This document shows, in pieces, positions 46,950-55,547 of a DNA stretch of 64,000 nucleotides. Location of the stretch: contig JAHBVU010000001.1 of the NCBI GenBank assembly GCA_019637315.1, forward strand, positions 186,001 through 250,000, written 5' to 3'. A model generated the notes under the pieces. It saw nothing but the letters and a program-made list of their open reading frames with translations. It did no database searches and had not been told where the DNA came from. The translations under genes were made by a program, and so were the position numbers. Source of the stretch: Gemmatimonadales bacterium (lineage in GTDB: Bacteria > Gemmatimonadota > Gemmatimonadetes > Gemmatimonadales > GWC2-71-9). Positions within the stretch are counted from its first letter, which is position 1. Each line of letters starts with the position of its first letter.

Positions 46950-48317
46950 CTACCCCGCGAAGGGTGTATCGGGTTGCGGGAATCGCCAGCGTTCGCCGCG
47001 CTCCAGGGCGTCGAGCGGGAGGAAGAAGGTGCCGACGCCCGCTGCGCCCTGCATGAATCCGGTTTGCGCGACCAGGTTGTCAGGTTGTGTTCGATTCTCG
47101 GCCTGAATCCAGTACAATCCGGCCTCCTCGGTTCTGCCGGCACGGCGCATCGTATCGTCGACCAGCCGCTTCATGAATGTGTTGGCCGTATCGGTGCGAT
47201 GGTACCGGATCAGGTCGATGCAGTACTGCGCGACGCCGATGTGCCCGCAACATTGACTGATGTTGTTCCAGTATCCTGTCGTGAGGCCTTCCGGGATGCC
47301 GGAGATCATGACGCCCTTGGTCAGCGCATCGATCCAACCCGTCCATCGCCGGTCGGGAGCAATCTGATTGAGCTGATAGAAGAGCCGCGCCGTTCCTCCC
47401 GGGCCATGGCACCAACTCAGGTAATAGCGATCCTGTCCGCCGTCCTCGTTGTGAAAGATCAGAGCCGCGCCATCCCGGCGGGTGGCAATCGCATCGAGGT
47501 AACGAACGCCCTCGAGGGCCGCGTCCAGAAAGGCGCGCTCGCCGGTCTGACGGTAGAGGGTGGCAAGGAAGTAGGCCACGCCCGAGGTGCCGTGCGAGAA
47601 GTTGGGCATGTTGACGCGGCGCGAGTCGCTCATGTGCCACATCCGGCCCCCTGCCGCGGGGACGCCTGCTGCAATCAGGCGATGGCCGGCTTTGGCTGCG
47701 AGCGCCATCAGCGATGGATCGTTCCAGCTTCGGCCGGCCTCGATCAGAAACAGTCCGGTGCCCGCTCCGCCGCCGACGATATCGTGGACGTCAGACCACT
47801 CGACGCCGCCCTCCGCCTGACGGGCGGTCCGGGCCAGCAGGGATGCAGCTTGCCGCGCATGAGCGCCGTAGCGTTCACCTCCGCCTGCGCGGGCCACCGT
47901 ATCGAAGGTGTAGCCCAACCCGGCCAGTCCAAGATACAGGCCGGCGCCAACGTCCTCTGGACTCGTACTCATACGCCGCGCCAGGTAATCGGCACCGCCG
48001 CGGGCGCGGTCGAGCCACCGGCTGTCGCCCGAGGCGGCATACAGCGCGGCGTAGAACGCCACCACACCGGGCATTCCGTTATAGAAGCCGAGACTGACCG
48101 ACTCCGGTTTGAGCGGATCGGCCGGCCAGGCCAATCCATGCTCGGTGGTCTGGGTGCTGCGATCGATCCAGCGGGCGCACTGGACCGCGAGATCGAGATA
48201 CGGGCGCGTCGAACCTCCGCGTCCGCGGCGTATCTCGGCCACCGCACGGGCAGGAAGACCGAGAGCCGCCGCGGCCAGCGCAGCATGGGAGAGAAACGCA
48301 CGACGATCGAACAGCAT
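46950..48317 (-). CDS. Tat-exported LanC-like protein with CCG-type zinc motif
   Basis: 455 residues from ATG 48317 with a GAGGA ribosome-binding site. It begins with a twin-arginine signal (FDRRAFLSHAALAAAALG, cleavage near PARAVA). The rest is an alpha/alpha barrel of the LanC family, with GMPGVVAFYAALY, GLAGLGYTF, FSHGTSGVAYFL, SWCHGPGG and SQCCGHIGVA. The zinc-binding Cys is in WCHG. The second box reads CCG, so the usual third ligand His is Cys, as in ProcM-like cyclases. No LanB/LanM dehydratase or precursor peptide is adjacent. Thioether cyclisation is therefore unproven; export to the periplasm is strongly suggested. Confidence 0.88.
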   Translation of the reverse strand: MLFDRRAFLSHAALAAAALGLPARAVAEIRRGRGGSTRPYLDLAVQCARWIDRSTQTTEHGLAWPADPLKPESVSLGFYNGMPGVVAFYAALYAASGDSRWLDRARGGADYLARRMSTSPEDVGAGLYLGLAGLGYTFDTVARAGGGERYGAHARQAASLLARTARQAEGGVEWSDVHDIVGGGAGTGLFLIEAGRSWNDPSLMALAAKAGHRLIAAGVPAAGGRMWHMSDSRRVNMPNFSHGTSGVAYFLATLYRQTGERAFLDAALEGVRYLDAIATRRDGAALIFHNEDGGQDRYYLSWCHGPGGTARLFYQLNQIAPDRRWTGWIDALTKGVMISGIPEGLTTGYWNNISQCCGHIGVAQYCIDLIRYHRTDTANTFMKRLVDDTMRRAGRTEEAGLYWIQAENRTQPDNLVAQTGFMQGAAGVGTFFLPLDALERGERWRFPQPDTPFAG

Positions 48318-48346
48318 CGGACTATCCTCGCTTCGTCGCAAGCTGG

Positions 48347-49981
48347 TCAGGGGCGATAACCGGGGCCACGCAGCACCCGACCCGGTGTGGCTCCAGTGAA
48401 CTTGCCCTGCTCGAACACGACTTGGCCGTTGACGATGACCTGACCGATCCCTTCCGACGGCAGCATCGGCTCCGCAAAGGTGGCGCGATCCCGAATCGTG
48501 TCCGGGTTGAACACCACGATATCGGCGGCCAGGCCTGGCGCCAGCCGGCCGCGGTCGTAGGCCATCACCTGGTTCGCAGCAACCGCCGTCATCTTCTGGA
48601 TGGCGCTTTCCAGAGACAGTGCACCGAGCTCACGGACGTAGCGCGCAATCACGCGGGGAAAGGCCCCATGGCCTCTCGGATGAGTCGAGTGCCCGGCGGC
48701 CGCCGGGCCGGCGTCGGTGTCGAACGAAGTAAACTCCTCCTGCATGGCCTTGATCTTATTGGCTTCCGACATGCTCTGCGGCATGGCGGCGGCGTTGCTC
48801 TTGGCCAGTTCGAAGAAGACGGTCCAGGGGTCCTTGTTGACAGCGCGGGCAATCGCAGCAAGCGACTGACCGTTGTAGGCCTCATAGGCGGGCAAGTTCA
48901 TCCGCGACACGATGATCCGGTCCCAGTCTCTTCCGGCGTGGGCATACCAGTTCTCCCAGCCGCCGAGCGACTCCATCTCGCGACGGATTTCCGCCTGAAC
49001 CGCGGGGTCGTCGAGCTTCTTGAGCAGTGCCGCCTGTCCTTCGGCCGCATGCCGCGGATGGATCAGCGCCCGGATGCCGAGGCCGTTGTTGATGTAGGGA
49101 TAGACGTCGACCGCCACATGCTGCCCGCTGGCGCGCGCCGCTCGGATCCGCGCCAGGGCCAGGTCCATCTTGCCCCAGTTGGCCTGGCCGGCGGTTTTGA
49201 GGTGGTAGATATGGACCGGGGTCCCGGCGGCCTGGCCGATGCGCAGTGCCTCTTCGATCGCTTCGAGCAGCTGATCGCCCTCGTTCCGCATGTGGGTGAA
49301 GTAACGTCCGCCGTAGTCACCGGCAACCTTGGTCAGTTCGGCGATTTCCTGTTCCGACGCGTAGATCGCCGGCGGGTAGATCAGCGAAGTCGAAACGCCG
49401 ATAGCGCCCGCCTCCATGGCTTCGCGCACCATGCCCCGCATCCGGTCGAGCTCGGGCTGGGTCGCCTGCCGGTCGACGTCGCCGATCACGATCCGACGGA
49501 TCTGGGTGTGGCCGACCGTCTGGACCATGTTGATCGGCATGCCGGCCTGCTCGAGCCGGGTAAAGAACTGTCGCATAGTCTGCCAGCCGCGCGTCCTCGC
49601 CGCCTCATCGCTGAGCGGGGCATCGCTGGCGCCCTCACCAGCATTGATGGTGGTGATTCCCTGCGAGAGCAGATTGAAGGCCGAGCCGGCATCCTGGATG
49701 AACGGCGCGGCGGTCTGGCCCATCATATCGATGAAGCCTGGCGTGACCACCTGGCCCGTCGCGTCGATGGCCCGGCGCCCCTCGCTCGGTGCAATCCGGC
49801 CAATCGCGGCGATCTTGCCGTCCTTGACCGCCAGGTCGCCCCAGTACCAAGGTGCACCGGTGCCGTCGATAATCCGGCCCCCGTGGATCACGATGTCGTA
49901 GCGAGGATTTTGCGCAGCGAGCGAAGTTGCCACGACGGCTGCCAGCAGCGCGGTTGGCGCGAGACGTCGAATCAATTCCAT
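48347..49981 (-). CDS. Exported D-aminoacylase-like amidohydrolase
   Basis: 544 residues from ATG 49981, which opens a signal peptide (PTALLAAVVATSLAAQ). The amidohydrolase frame is complete: HGGRIIDGTGAPWY, VVTPGFID, YFTHMRNEGDQ, HIYHLKTAG, and a C-terminal GLAADIVVFNPDTI. It most resembles N-acyl-D-amino-acid deacylases. The metal-binding HxH normally following PGFID is replaced by MMG, so metal binding must differ or be lost. It overlaps the 3' end of the threonine dehydratase gene by 10 nt. It lies 29 nt upstream of the LanC-like gene. Confidence 0.88.
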   Translation of the reverse strand: MELIRRLAPTALLAAVVATSLAAQNPRYDIVIHGGRIIDGTGAPWYWGDLAVKDGKIAAIGRIAPSEGRRAIDATGQVVTPGFIDMMGQTAAPFIQDAGSAFNLLSQGITTINAGEGASDAPLSDEAARTRGWQTMRQFFTRLEQAGMPINMVQTVGHTQIRRIVIGDVDRQATQPELDRMRGMVREAMEAGAIGVSTSLIYPPAIYASEQEIAELTKVAGDYGGRYFTHMRNEGDQLLEAIEEALRIGQAAGTPVHIYHLKTAGQANWGKMDLALARIRAARASGQHVAVDVYPYINNGLGIRALIHPRHAAEGQAALLKKLDDPAVQAEIRREMESLGGWENWYAHAGRDWDRIIVSRMNLPAYEAYNGQSLAAIARAVNKDPWTVFFELAKSNAAAMPQSMSEANKIKAMQEEFTSFDTDAGPAAAGHSTHPRGHGAFPRVIARYVRELGALSLESAIQKMTAVAANQVMAYDRGRLAPGLAADIVVFNPDTIRDRATFAEPMLPSEGIGQVIVNGQVVFEQGKFTGATPGRVLRGPGYRP

Positions 49982-50952
49982 TGCAGTCCCCGGATCTGGT
50001 CGAGATTGAGGTTTCCGCCGCTCAGCACACACGCCACGCGGGAGCCGGCTGGCAGCTTGACGAGTCCTTGCAGTACCGCACCAACCGAGGCTGCGGCAGC
50101 GGCTTCCGGCACCACCTTGCAGCGCTCCATCAGCCAAATCATCGCCTCGAAGATCTGACGGTCTGGCAGTGTGACGATCTCATCGACGAAGCGCTGACAG
50201 ACGGAGAAGGTGTGAACGCCAACCCGCTTGACGCGCAGGCCGTCGATGACCGTGCGACAGTCGATGGTAACGAGTTCACCGGCTTCGAGGCTCTTCTGCA
50301 TGGCTGGTCCGTCCGACGATTCGACGCCGATGACCCGGACGTTCGGATTGTGGCTCTTGACGGCCATGGCCACGCCCGAGATCAGTCCGCCGCCGCCGAT
50401 CGGCACGACGATCGCATCGAGCTCGGGCCAGTCGGTCACGACCTCGAGGCCGAGTGTGCCCTGACCGGCGATCAGCTCAGGGTCGTCGAAGGGGCTGATG
50501 TACGTCAGGCCGTCCCGTTCCACCAGCTCGAGCGCCTTCTCGTTGGCTTCATCCCAGATCTTGCCGTGCAGCACCACCTCGGCGCCATACCCTTTGGTGG
50601 CCGCGATCTTGGCCGGCGTGGCATTCTCGGCCATGCAGACCACCGCCCGGATGCCGTGGACCTGCGCAGCAAGAGCAACACCCTGCGCGTGGTTGCCGGC
50701 CGACGAGCAGACCACGCCACGGCGCTTCTGCTCGTCGGTCAGAAACGTGAACTTGTTGAGCGGGCCCCGGATCTTGTACGCGCCGACCCGTTGAAACATC
50801 TCGGCCTTGAGTCGGATGTCGTAGCCCGACAGCTCGGAGAGCTGGCGCGAGCCGAGCAGGGGGGTGTGGTAGATGTGAGATGCGATCCGTGCCCGGGCCG
50901 CCTTGAAGTCGTCGAGGGTCAGGGTCAGGCGTGACTGGTCGGTGGAAGACAT
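49972..50952 (-). CDS. Threonine/serine ammonia-lyase (catabolic type)
   Basis: 326 residues from ATG 50952. The PLP lysine sits in RVGAYKIRG and the phosphate-binding tetraglycine in VPIGGGGLISG; SSAGNHAQGVA is the substrate-Asn loop. It lacks the C-terminal ACT-like regulatory domain of biosynthetic IlvA, so it resembles TdcB or serine racemase-type enzymes. It deaminates threonine (and serine) to the 2-oxoacid. The overlap with the deacylase gene suggests a shared operon for use of amino acids released from acyl- or peptide substrates. Confidence 0.93.
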   Translation of the reverse strand: MSSTDQSRLTLTLDDFKAARARIASHIYHTPLLGSRQLSELSGYDIRLKAEMFQRVGAYKIRGPLNKFTFLTDEQKRRGVVCSSAGNHAQGVALAAQVHGIRAVVCMAENATPAKIAATKGYGAEVVLHGKIWDEANEKALELVERDGLTYISPFDDPELIAGQGTLGLEVVTDWPELDAIVVPIGGGGLISGVAMAVKSHNPNVRVIGVESSDGPAMQKSLEAGELVTIDCRTVIDGLRVKRVGVHTFSVCQRFVDEIVTLPDRQIFEAMIWLMERCKVVPEAAAAASVGAVLQGLVKLPAGSRVACVLSGGNLNLDQIRGLQWN

Positions 50953-51327
50953 CGTCGGGACTGTGGCTCCGAATGGAATGGTGCAGGCGAGCGATTGAAT
51001 CGCTGAGCCTATCAATCTGATGTGACAGGCAACAGGAGGCTACCCTTGGCGCGGCTGATCTGGACGGAATCAGGGCCTCTTGACGCGGCGTCAGCCGGTG
51101 ACCCGCGCCCCGGGCCGCGAGGGTGGCGCGGTGACGAGTCCGGCCGCGCGCCGATCGCTCGTCGCGCGAACCGTCGGGCTGCCGAGACGTGTTGTGACCC
51201 GGGTTTGCGCCGCCTCGGTGCGTCCCCTACTATCCCGGGCGTCCCAATCAGCGAAGTGCCGACTGGTCGGGCCCGTGGGCCGATCGGATGGGTCAGTCGC
51301 CGATCTATCTCTGCCTGGAGGTTGCAA
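50953..51327 (+). promoter_or_regulatory. Divergent intergenic region with oxidoreductase promoter
   Basis: 375 nt without a supported gene. On the plus strand TTGCGC (51205-51210), a 17-nt spacer and TACTAT (51228-51233) form a promoter about 95 nt before the oxidoreductase ATG. I see no clear promoter for the dehydratase on the other strand and no riboswitch-like structure. Confidence 0.45.
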
Positions 51328-52305
51328 ATGCGCGCGATTCAGGTCCACGAGTTCGGGGATCCGTCCGTGCTCAAGCTGGTCGATGTGCCGACGCCGGTGC
51401 CGGGTCCGGGGCAGGTCCTGGTCGCCGTCCAGGCGGTTGGCGTCAATCCCGCCGAGACCTACATGCGGAGCGGGCGGTATGCGCTGCTGCCGACGCTGCC
51501 CTATATCCCCGGGTCGGACGGCGCCGGCATCATCCGGCAGGTCGGCCCCGGAGTGACCGGCTGGCAGGAGAACGACCGGGTCTTCTTTCACGGCACCGCG
51601 GCAGGGCGATCCTTCGGCGCCTATGCGGAGCTTGCTGTCTGCGGTACGCACCAGGTCTTCCGTCTTCCGGCCAACGTCGGGTTCTCCGAGGGTGCGGCCG
51701 TTCCGATTCCGTACGCCACGGCATATCAGGCCCTCGTCCGCAAGGCCGCTGCGCAGCCTGGAGAGATTGTCCTGGTGCATGGCGCCAGCGGTGGAGTCGG
51801 CATTGCCGCGGTGCAGCTGGCCCGGTGGAAGCAGTTGCGGGTCATCGGTACGGCCGGCACGTCCGAAGGCCTCGAGCTGGTGCGCGCCAACGGTGCTCAC
51901 CTGGCGGTGAGCCACAAGGGGGCGCTCTATCTCGACCAGGTGCGCGAAGCTGCCAATCAGGGCCGCGGCCCGGATGTCATTCTCGAGATGCTCGCCAATG
52001 TCAACCTGGATCAGGATCTCGACGTGCTCGCCCCCAAGGGGCGTATCGTCGTGATCGGCAGCCGCGGCCGGGTCGAGATCGATCCCCGCAAGATCATGTC
52101 CAAGGATGCGGCAGTGCTCGGCGTGCTGCTCTGGAATGACTCGCCGGAGGTGCTGGCGCCTGTTTTCGACGACCTGATTCGCGGACTCGAACAGGGGAGC
52201 CTGGTGCCCGTCGTCGGTCGGGAAATTCCCCTGGCGGAGGCCGCCCGTGCCCACGACGCCGTGATGGAGCCAGGGGCCTACGGCAAGATCGTACTGGTCC
52301 CGTAG
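51328..52305 (+). CDS. NADPH:quinone oxidoreductase family protein
   Basis: 325 residues from ATG 51328 with GGAGG 7 nt upstream; the frame opens further 5' but without family similarity. It is a medium-chain reductase of the zinc-free zeta-crystallin/QOR branch. It has an N-terminal GroES-like domain (MRAIQVHEFGDPSVLKLVD, GSDGAGIIRQVG) and a Rossmann domain with LVHGASGGVGIAAVQLA. The catalytic-zinc cysteines of alcohol dehydrogenases are absent. It probably reduces quinones or enones using NADPH. It is followed by a hairpin 6 nt after the stop. Confidence 0.93.
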   Translation: MRAIQVHEFGDPSVLKLVDVPTPVPGPGQVLVAVQAVGVNPAETYMRSGRYALLPTLPYIPGSDGAGIIRQVGPGVTGWQENDRVFFHGTAAGRSFGAYAELAVCGTHQVFRLPANVGFSEGAAVPIPYATAYQALVRKAAAQPGEIVLVHGASGGVGIAAVQLARWKQLRVIGTAGTSEGLELVRANGAHLAVSHKGALYLDQVREAANQGRGPDVILEMLANVNLDQDLDVLAPKGRIVVIGSRGRVEIDPRKIMSKDAAVLGVLLWNDSPEVLAPVFDDLIRGLEQGSLVPVVGREIPLAEAARAHDAVMEPGAYGKIVLVP

Positions 52306-52310
52306 CAAAC

Positions 52311-52346
52311 GGCGACGCGCCGGACCGGGGGATCCGACGCGTCGCC
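52311..52346 (+). terminator. Terminator-like hairpin after the oxidoreductase gene
   Basis: GGCGACGCG (52311-52319) pairs with CGCGTCGCC (52338-52346), with an inner CGGA/TCCG stem. It begins 6 nt after the stop. Confidence 0.6.
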
Positions 52347-52604
52347 AGGGGAAGAGGGCTCGGCCCTGGGGGGACAGGAGCGAACCCGGGAAGACGAGCG
52401 TCGGGTCAACGAACCGCCGCTCACCCCTCTCCAGGGCAAGCGATGTGCCGATTGCCACGGCTCAGTCTCCGTGGCCTCAAGTCTTTGTCTGTCAGTATTT
52501 TATGGTGCTGAGTCGTGCTGGTCCCCCAGTTGGGCCGGCCGGTACTGTCGCTGTGCTCCCGCGATGGTGTGGCTCAGATTCGACGCCGGATCGAAGGGAA
52601 TGTC
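52347..52604 (+). other. Intergenic region before the P1 peptidase
   Basis: About 260 nt with no supported gene. It contains a 7-bp hairpin, GCCACGG (52454-52460) with CCGTGGC (52469-52475), followed by a T-rich stretch that may act as a second terminator. No good promoter pair was recognised. Confidence 0.3.
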
Positions 52605-53765
52605 ATGATCAAACGCTGGGTAATCGCGGCCCTGTTTGCCGGGGTCGCCGCGGGAGAACTGTCGGGACAGGCTGCGAGACCCCGGGCCCGCGAACTCGGG
52701 GTGGCGCCGGGCATCTTTGCCCCGGGCGCGCTCAATGCCATCACCGACGTGGGTGGCGTGCGGGTCGGCCAGGTCACCGTGCTCGAGGGCGACTCGGTGC
52801 GCACCGGTGTGACGGCGGTTCTGCCGCACCAAGGCAATGTTTTTCTCGATCGGGTGCCTGCCGCCATCGCGGTCGGCAACGGCTACGGCAAGCTGCTCGG
52901 CGTGACCCAGGTCGAGGAGCTGGGCGAGATCGAAACCCCGATTCTGCTCACCTGTACCCTCTGCGTCTGGAAAGCGGCCGACGCGATGGTCGCGTGGCTG
53001 CTCGAGCAGCCCGGCATGGAAGCGGTCGGGTCCATCAATGCCCTGGTGGGCGAAACCAACGATGGCGGCCTCAATGCGATCCGGCTTCGGCCGATCACTG
53101 CGGCGCAGGTACGGACGGCGATCACCTCTGCGCGGGGCGGGCCGGTCGAGGAAGGCGCCGTCGGAGCAGGCGCCGGAACGGTTGCCTTTGGATGGAAGGG
53201 CGGCATTGGAACCTCGTCCCGCCGTTTGCCGGCGTCACTCGGCGGTTGGACTGTGGGTGTGCTGGTGCAGAGCAACTATGGCGGCGTCTTCCAGGTCATG
53301 GGAGTGCCGGTGGGTCGTGAGCTCGGGCAGTACGCCTACCGGCGGAACGTCGAGGAGGGTTCGGGCGACGGATCGATCATGATCGTGGTGGCGACCGACG
53401 CGCCCGTCGACGATCGCAGCCTGCGACGTATCGCCAGCCGCGCATTGCTCGGATTGGGGAATACGGGCAGCTCGATGAGCAACGGCTCCGGCGACTACGT
53501 GATTGCCTTCTCCACCCATCCGTCGGTTCGCCGCGGCCATCCCGATCGGGCCTCGCGGCGTGATTCAGTCGAGACCGGACGGCGTCTCTTGACCAATCCT
53601 GAAATGTCGCCGATCTTCGCGGCAACCGTCGAGGCCACCGAGGAGGCGATCTACAACTCGCTCTTCAAGGCAACGACGGTCACGACCCGTCGCGGGACTG
53701 TCGAGGCGCTGCCGATCGATCGAGTACGCGAGCTCCTGACGCGCTACGGCGCCGCCAGGCGCTGA
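52605..53765 (+). CDS. Exported P1-family (DmpA-type) aminopeptidase
   Basis: 386 residues from ATG 52605 with a GAAGGGA ribosome-binding site and a signal peptide (WVIAALFAGVAAGELSGQ). DmpA-type Ntn hydrolases cut themselves before a Ser/Thr; here GGIGTSSRRL marks that region. The N-terminal half has the family stretch NAITDVGGVRVGQVTV, and SINALVGETNDGGLN precedes the cleavage site. It releases N-terminal residues, including D- or beta-amino acids in some members. Its 3' end overlaps the convergent crcB gene by 22 nt. Confidence 0.92.
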   Translation: MIKRWVIAALFAGVAAGELSGQAARPRARELGVAPGIFAPGALNAITDVGGVRVGQVTVLEGDSVRTGVTAVLPHQGNVFLDRVPAAIAVGNGYGKLLGVTQVEELGEIETPILLTCTLCVWKAADAMVAWLLEQPGMEAVGSINALVGETNDGGLNAIRLRPITAAQVRTAITSARGGPVEEGAVGAGAGTVAFGWKGGIGTSSRRLPASLGGWTVGVLVQSNYGGVFQVMGVPVGRELGQYAYRRNVEEGSGDGSIMIVVATDAPVDDRSLRRIASRALLGLGNTGSSMSNGSGDYVIAFSTHPSVRRGHPDRASRRDSVETGRRLLTNPEMSPIFAATVEATEEAIYNSLFKATTVTTRRGTVEALPIDRVRELLTRYGAARR

Positions 53766-54127
53766 GAGCCTCCCAGCGCAAAGCCGGCCGCCGTGGCAGC
53801 TACGCAGAGAACGACGCTGGTTAGCGCATAGGCCACTGCAGTGCCCCACGAGCCAGTGCGCAGCAGTTCGAATGTCTCGGCGCTGAAAGCGGAAAAGGTG
53901 GTGAACCCGCCGCAGATGCCAACCACGAGAAAGGTGCGGAGTTCGGCGCTCATGGCCGGTGCCATCAAGGCGTGGCGCAGGAGGGCGCCGATCAGCAGGG
54001 ACCCCGCCACATTGACGACCAACGTACCGTACGGCAACGACCCACCCCCCAATCGCTGCACCCCGGTCGCGACCAGGTAGCGGGCCAAGCCGCCCAGGCC
54101 GCTGCCGAGCAGGATGTAGATCCACAT
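53744..54127 (-). CDS. crcB: Fluoride channel CrcB/Fluc
   Basis: 127 residues from ATG 54127, matching Fluc length. It has four helices with GSGLGGLARYL, GTLVVNVAGSLLIG and GICGGFTTFSAFSAE, the last carrying the conserved Thr/Ser and Phe-box residues of the pore. Dual-topology dimers export fluoride. An upstream in-frame extension to 54223 is unlikely. The 40-nt upstream gap does not contain a recognisable fluoride riboswitch. Confidence 0.95.
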   Translation of the reverse strand: MWIYILLGSGLGGLARYLVATGVQRLGGGSLPYGTLVVNVAGSLLIGALLRHALMAPAMSAELRTFLVVGICGGFTTFSAFSAETFELLRTGSWGTAVAYALTSVVLCVAATAAGFALGGSQRLAAP

Positions 54128-54167
54128 ACCGGGAAGTGTAACCGCGGCCGAGCGCCGGGGTAGCGCC

Positions 54168-54644
54168 TCAGAGCCGGAAGGCTTGCGGTGGCGGTCCAGC
54201 CAGGATCTGGTGGATGGCGGCAATGACGGTGTCGTCGTCGCTCAACAGGACCAGTTCAGCGCCTCGCGGCGTCGACCGGACGGTGCACCGAAGAGCCCCA
54301 CGATTGCCGGCGAGAATCTGGACTGCGGCCCCATCGTTCGGAATGAAGCGAACGTTGCGATAGTCGCCCCGCCGGATGGCTGCCGCGCTTTCGATCAGGT
54401 GGACCCGCAGTCCCTCGAGGCCGGCAGAGTCCGGCCGCTGCAGCGTCAGGGCGATCCGTCCGCCGCTCTCATTCTGGCTGTACTCGACGACGGGGACAAA
54501 CCCCGAAGTCGATGCCGCGGCAACGGTTTGGGCCGAGGCCGGGCGCGCCGTCTGGAGCAAGAGCAGGGCGGCCACAATGCCAGACCAGCCGCTGATGCCG
54601 GAGCGGATTGGGGGTACGGGATGGGACTGCTGCTGCTTCGTCAT
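54168..54644 (-). CDS. Small exported protein of unknown function
   Basis: 158 residues from ATG 54644; a start 8 codons upstream is also open. An N-terminal hydrophobic segment (SGIVAALLLLQTARPASAQ) is a likely signal peptide. The mature part is beta-rich (GFVPVVEYSQNESGGRIALTLQ, GALRCTVRSTPRGAELVLLSDDD). No family was recognised. It lies between the C26 hydrolase and crcB on the same strand. It could be the last member of the amidoligase transcript or independent. Confidence 0.6.
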   Translation of the reverse strand: MTKQQQSHPVPPIRSGISGWSGIVAALLLLQTARPASAQTVAAASTSGFVPVVEYSQNESGGRIALTLQRPDSAGLEGLRVHLIESAAAIRRGDYRNVRFIPNDGAAVQILAGNRGALRCTVRSTPRGAELVLLSDDDTVIAAIHQILAGPPPQAFRL

Positions 54645-54719
54645 CGGGGCAACACCTCTTGGCCGCAAGGCTGCAGCGCAAGAGGGGTGCCATTGGGGCC
54701 CTGGCGGGGGTGGGGTCTG

Positions 54720-55481
54720 TCAGCGACCGGCGAAGGCGCGGGAGGCGGCGATCAGTTCGTCGAACAGCCGGACCGTCCTGGGGTCCCGGGTCTCCAGGGT
54801 TTCGGGGTGCCACTGGACCCCGACCACGAATGCCGGGTCGTCGAGCTCGACGGCCTCCACCGTACCGTCCGGAGCCCGGGCCGTCACGACGAGCCCCTTG
54901 CCGAGCCGATCGACCCCCTGGTGGTGCATGCTGTTGACCGCAATCGAGGGCGCTTCGAAAATGCCCGCCAACCGCGTCCCGGGCGCCAGCGTCACGTCGT
55001 GGGCCAGATGGTCACGTGCGAACCCGGCGGTCGGGAAGTAGTCGTGCTTGATGGACTCGGGCACCAGCGCCTCGAGGTCCTGAAAGAGCGACCCTCCCTG
55101 CGCGACGTTGATGATCTGATGGCCCCGACAAAGTCCCAGAACCGGCTTGCCGTCGGCAATGGCCCAGCGGGTCAGGGTCAGCTCGACGGCGTCGCGGGCG
55201 GGGTCGATGTTGCCCAGCTTGGGATGCGGGGCTTCTCCATAGCTGGCCGGATCGATGTCGACGCCCCCGGCAATCAGCAGGCCGTCGAGTCGCTGGTAGA
55301 TGCAGCGCAACGTATCCAAGTCGTCGTGCAGCAGCGGGACCATCCAGGGCACCGCGCCGGACTCGGTTGCTGCGTAGTAGTAGCGCTGGTTCATGACCCA
55401 GGAGGACGGCAAACCCTCGGGTATGCCGTCGATGGCGTGCAGCGTCTGGGTCGGGATGCCGATGGTCGGTCGGTAGCTCAT
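54720..55481 (-). CDS. Peptidase C26 / gamma-glutamyl-gamma-aminobutyrate hydrolase-like protein
   Basis: 253 residues from ATG 55481. It has the class I glutamine-amidotransferase fold with nucleophile Cys in GLCRGHQIINVAQGG and His/Glu in GVQWHPETL. The loop SMHHQGVDRLGKGLVV is typical of PuuD-like enzymes, which hydrolyse gamma-glutamyl amides. Downstream of three amide ligases, it may release glutamate from a gamma-glutamyl-protected intermediate, as PuuD does for putrescine. A hairpin upstream and a TATCTT box close to the ATG suggest it may have its own promoter. Confidence 0.92.
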   Translation of the reverse strand: MSYRPTIGIPTQTLHAIDGIPEGLPSSWVMNQRYYYAATESGAVPWMVPLLHDDLDTLRCIYQRLDGLLIAGGVDIDPASYGEAPHPKLGNIDPARDAVELTLTRWAIADGKPVLGLCRGHQIINVAQGGSLFQDLEALVPESIKHDYFPTAGFARDHLAHDVTLAPGTRLAGIFEAPSIAVNSMHHQGVDRLGKGLVVTARAPDGTVEAVELDDPAFVVGVQWHPETLETRDPRTVRLFDELIAASRAFAGR

Positions 55482-55507
55482 GGCGACAAGATAATCCAAT
55501 CGTGATG

Positions 55508-55535
55508 CCCGCCGGACGTGGTGCCGTCCAGCGGG
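55508..55535 (-). terminator. Hairpin between the GCS2 and C26 genes
   Basis: CCCGC-C-GGACG (55508-55518) pairs with CGTCC-A-GCGGG (55525-55535) around a 6-nt loop, with one mismatch. It sits 12 nt after the GCS2 stop and could terminate or attenuate transcription into the hydrolase gene. Confidence 0.45.
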
Positions 55536-55547
55536 TCTATCCCGAGC

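Noticed and set aside
52441-52458. CxxCH heme-binding motif (KRCADCHG) in the frame that continues after the quinone oxidoreductase stop
   Set aside because: It lies after the stop, without a start or ribosome-binding site. The surrounding translation is low-complexity and not cytochrome-like, so chance is more likely.
51091-52458. 455-codon frame opposite the quinone oxidoreductase
   Set aside because: It is a shadow frame with His/Arg/Gly bias and no family features.
54128-54167. Fluoride riboswitch expected before crcB
   Set aside because: The 40-nt gap lacks the conserved crcB-motif elements and is too short for the aptamer.
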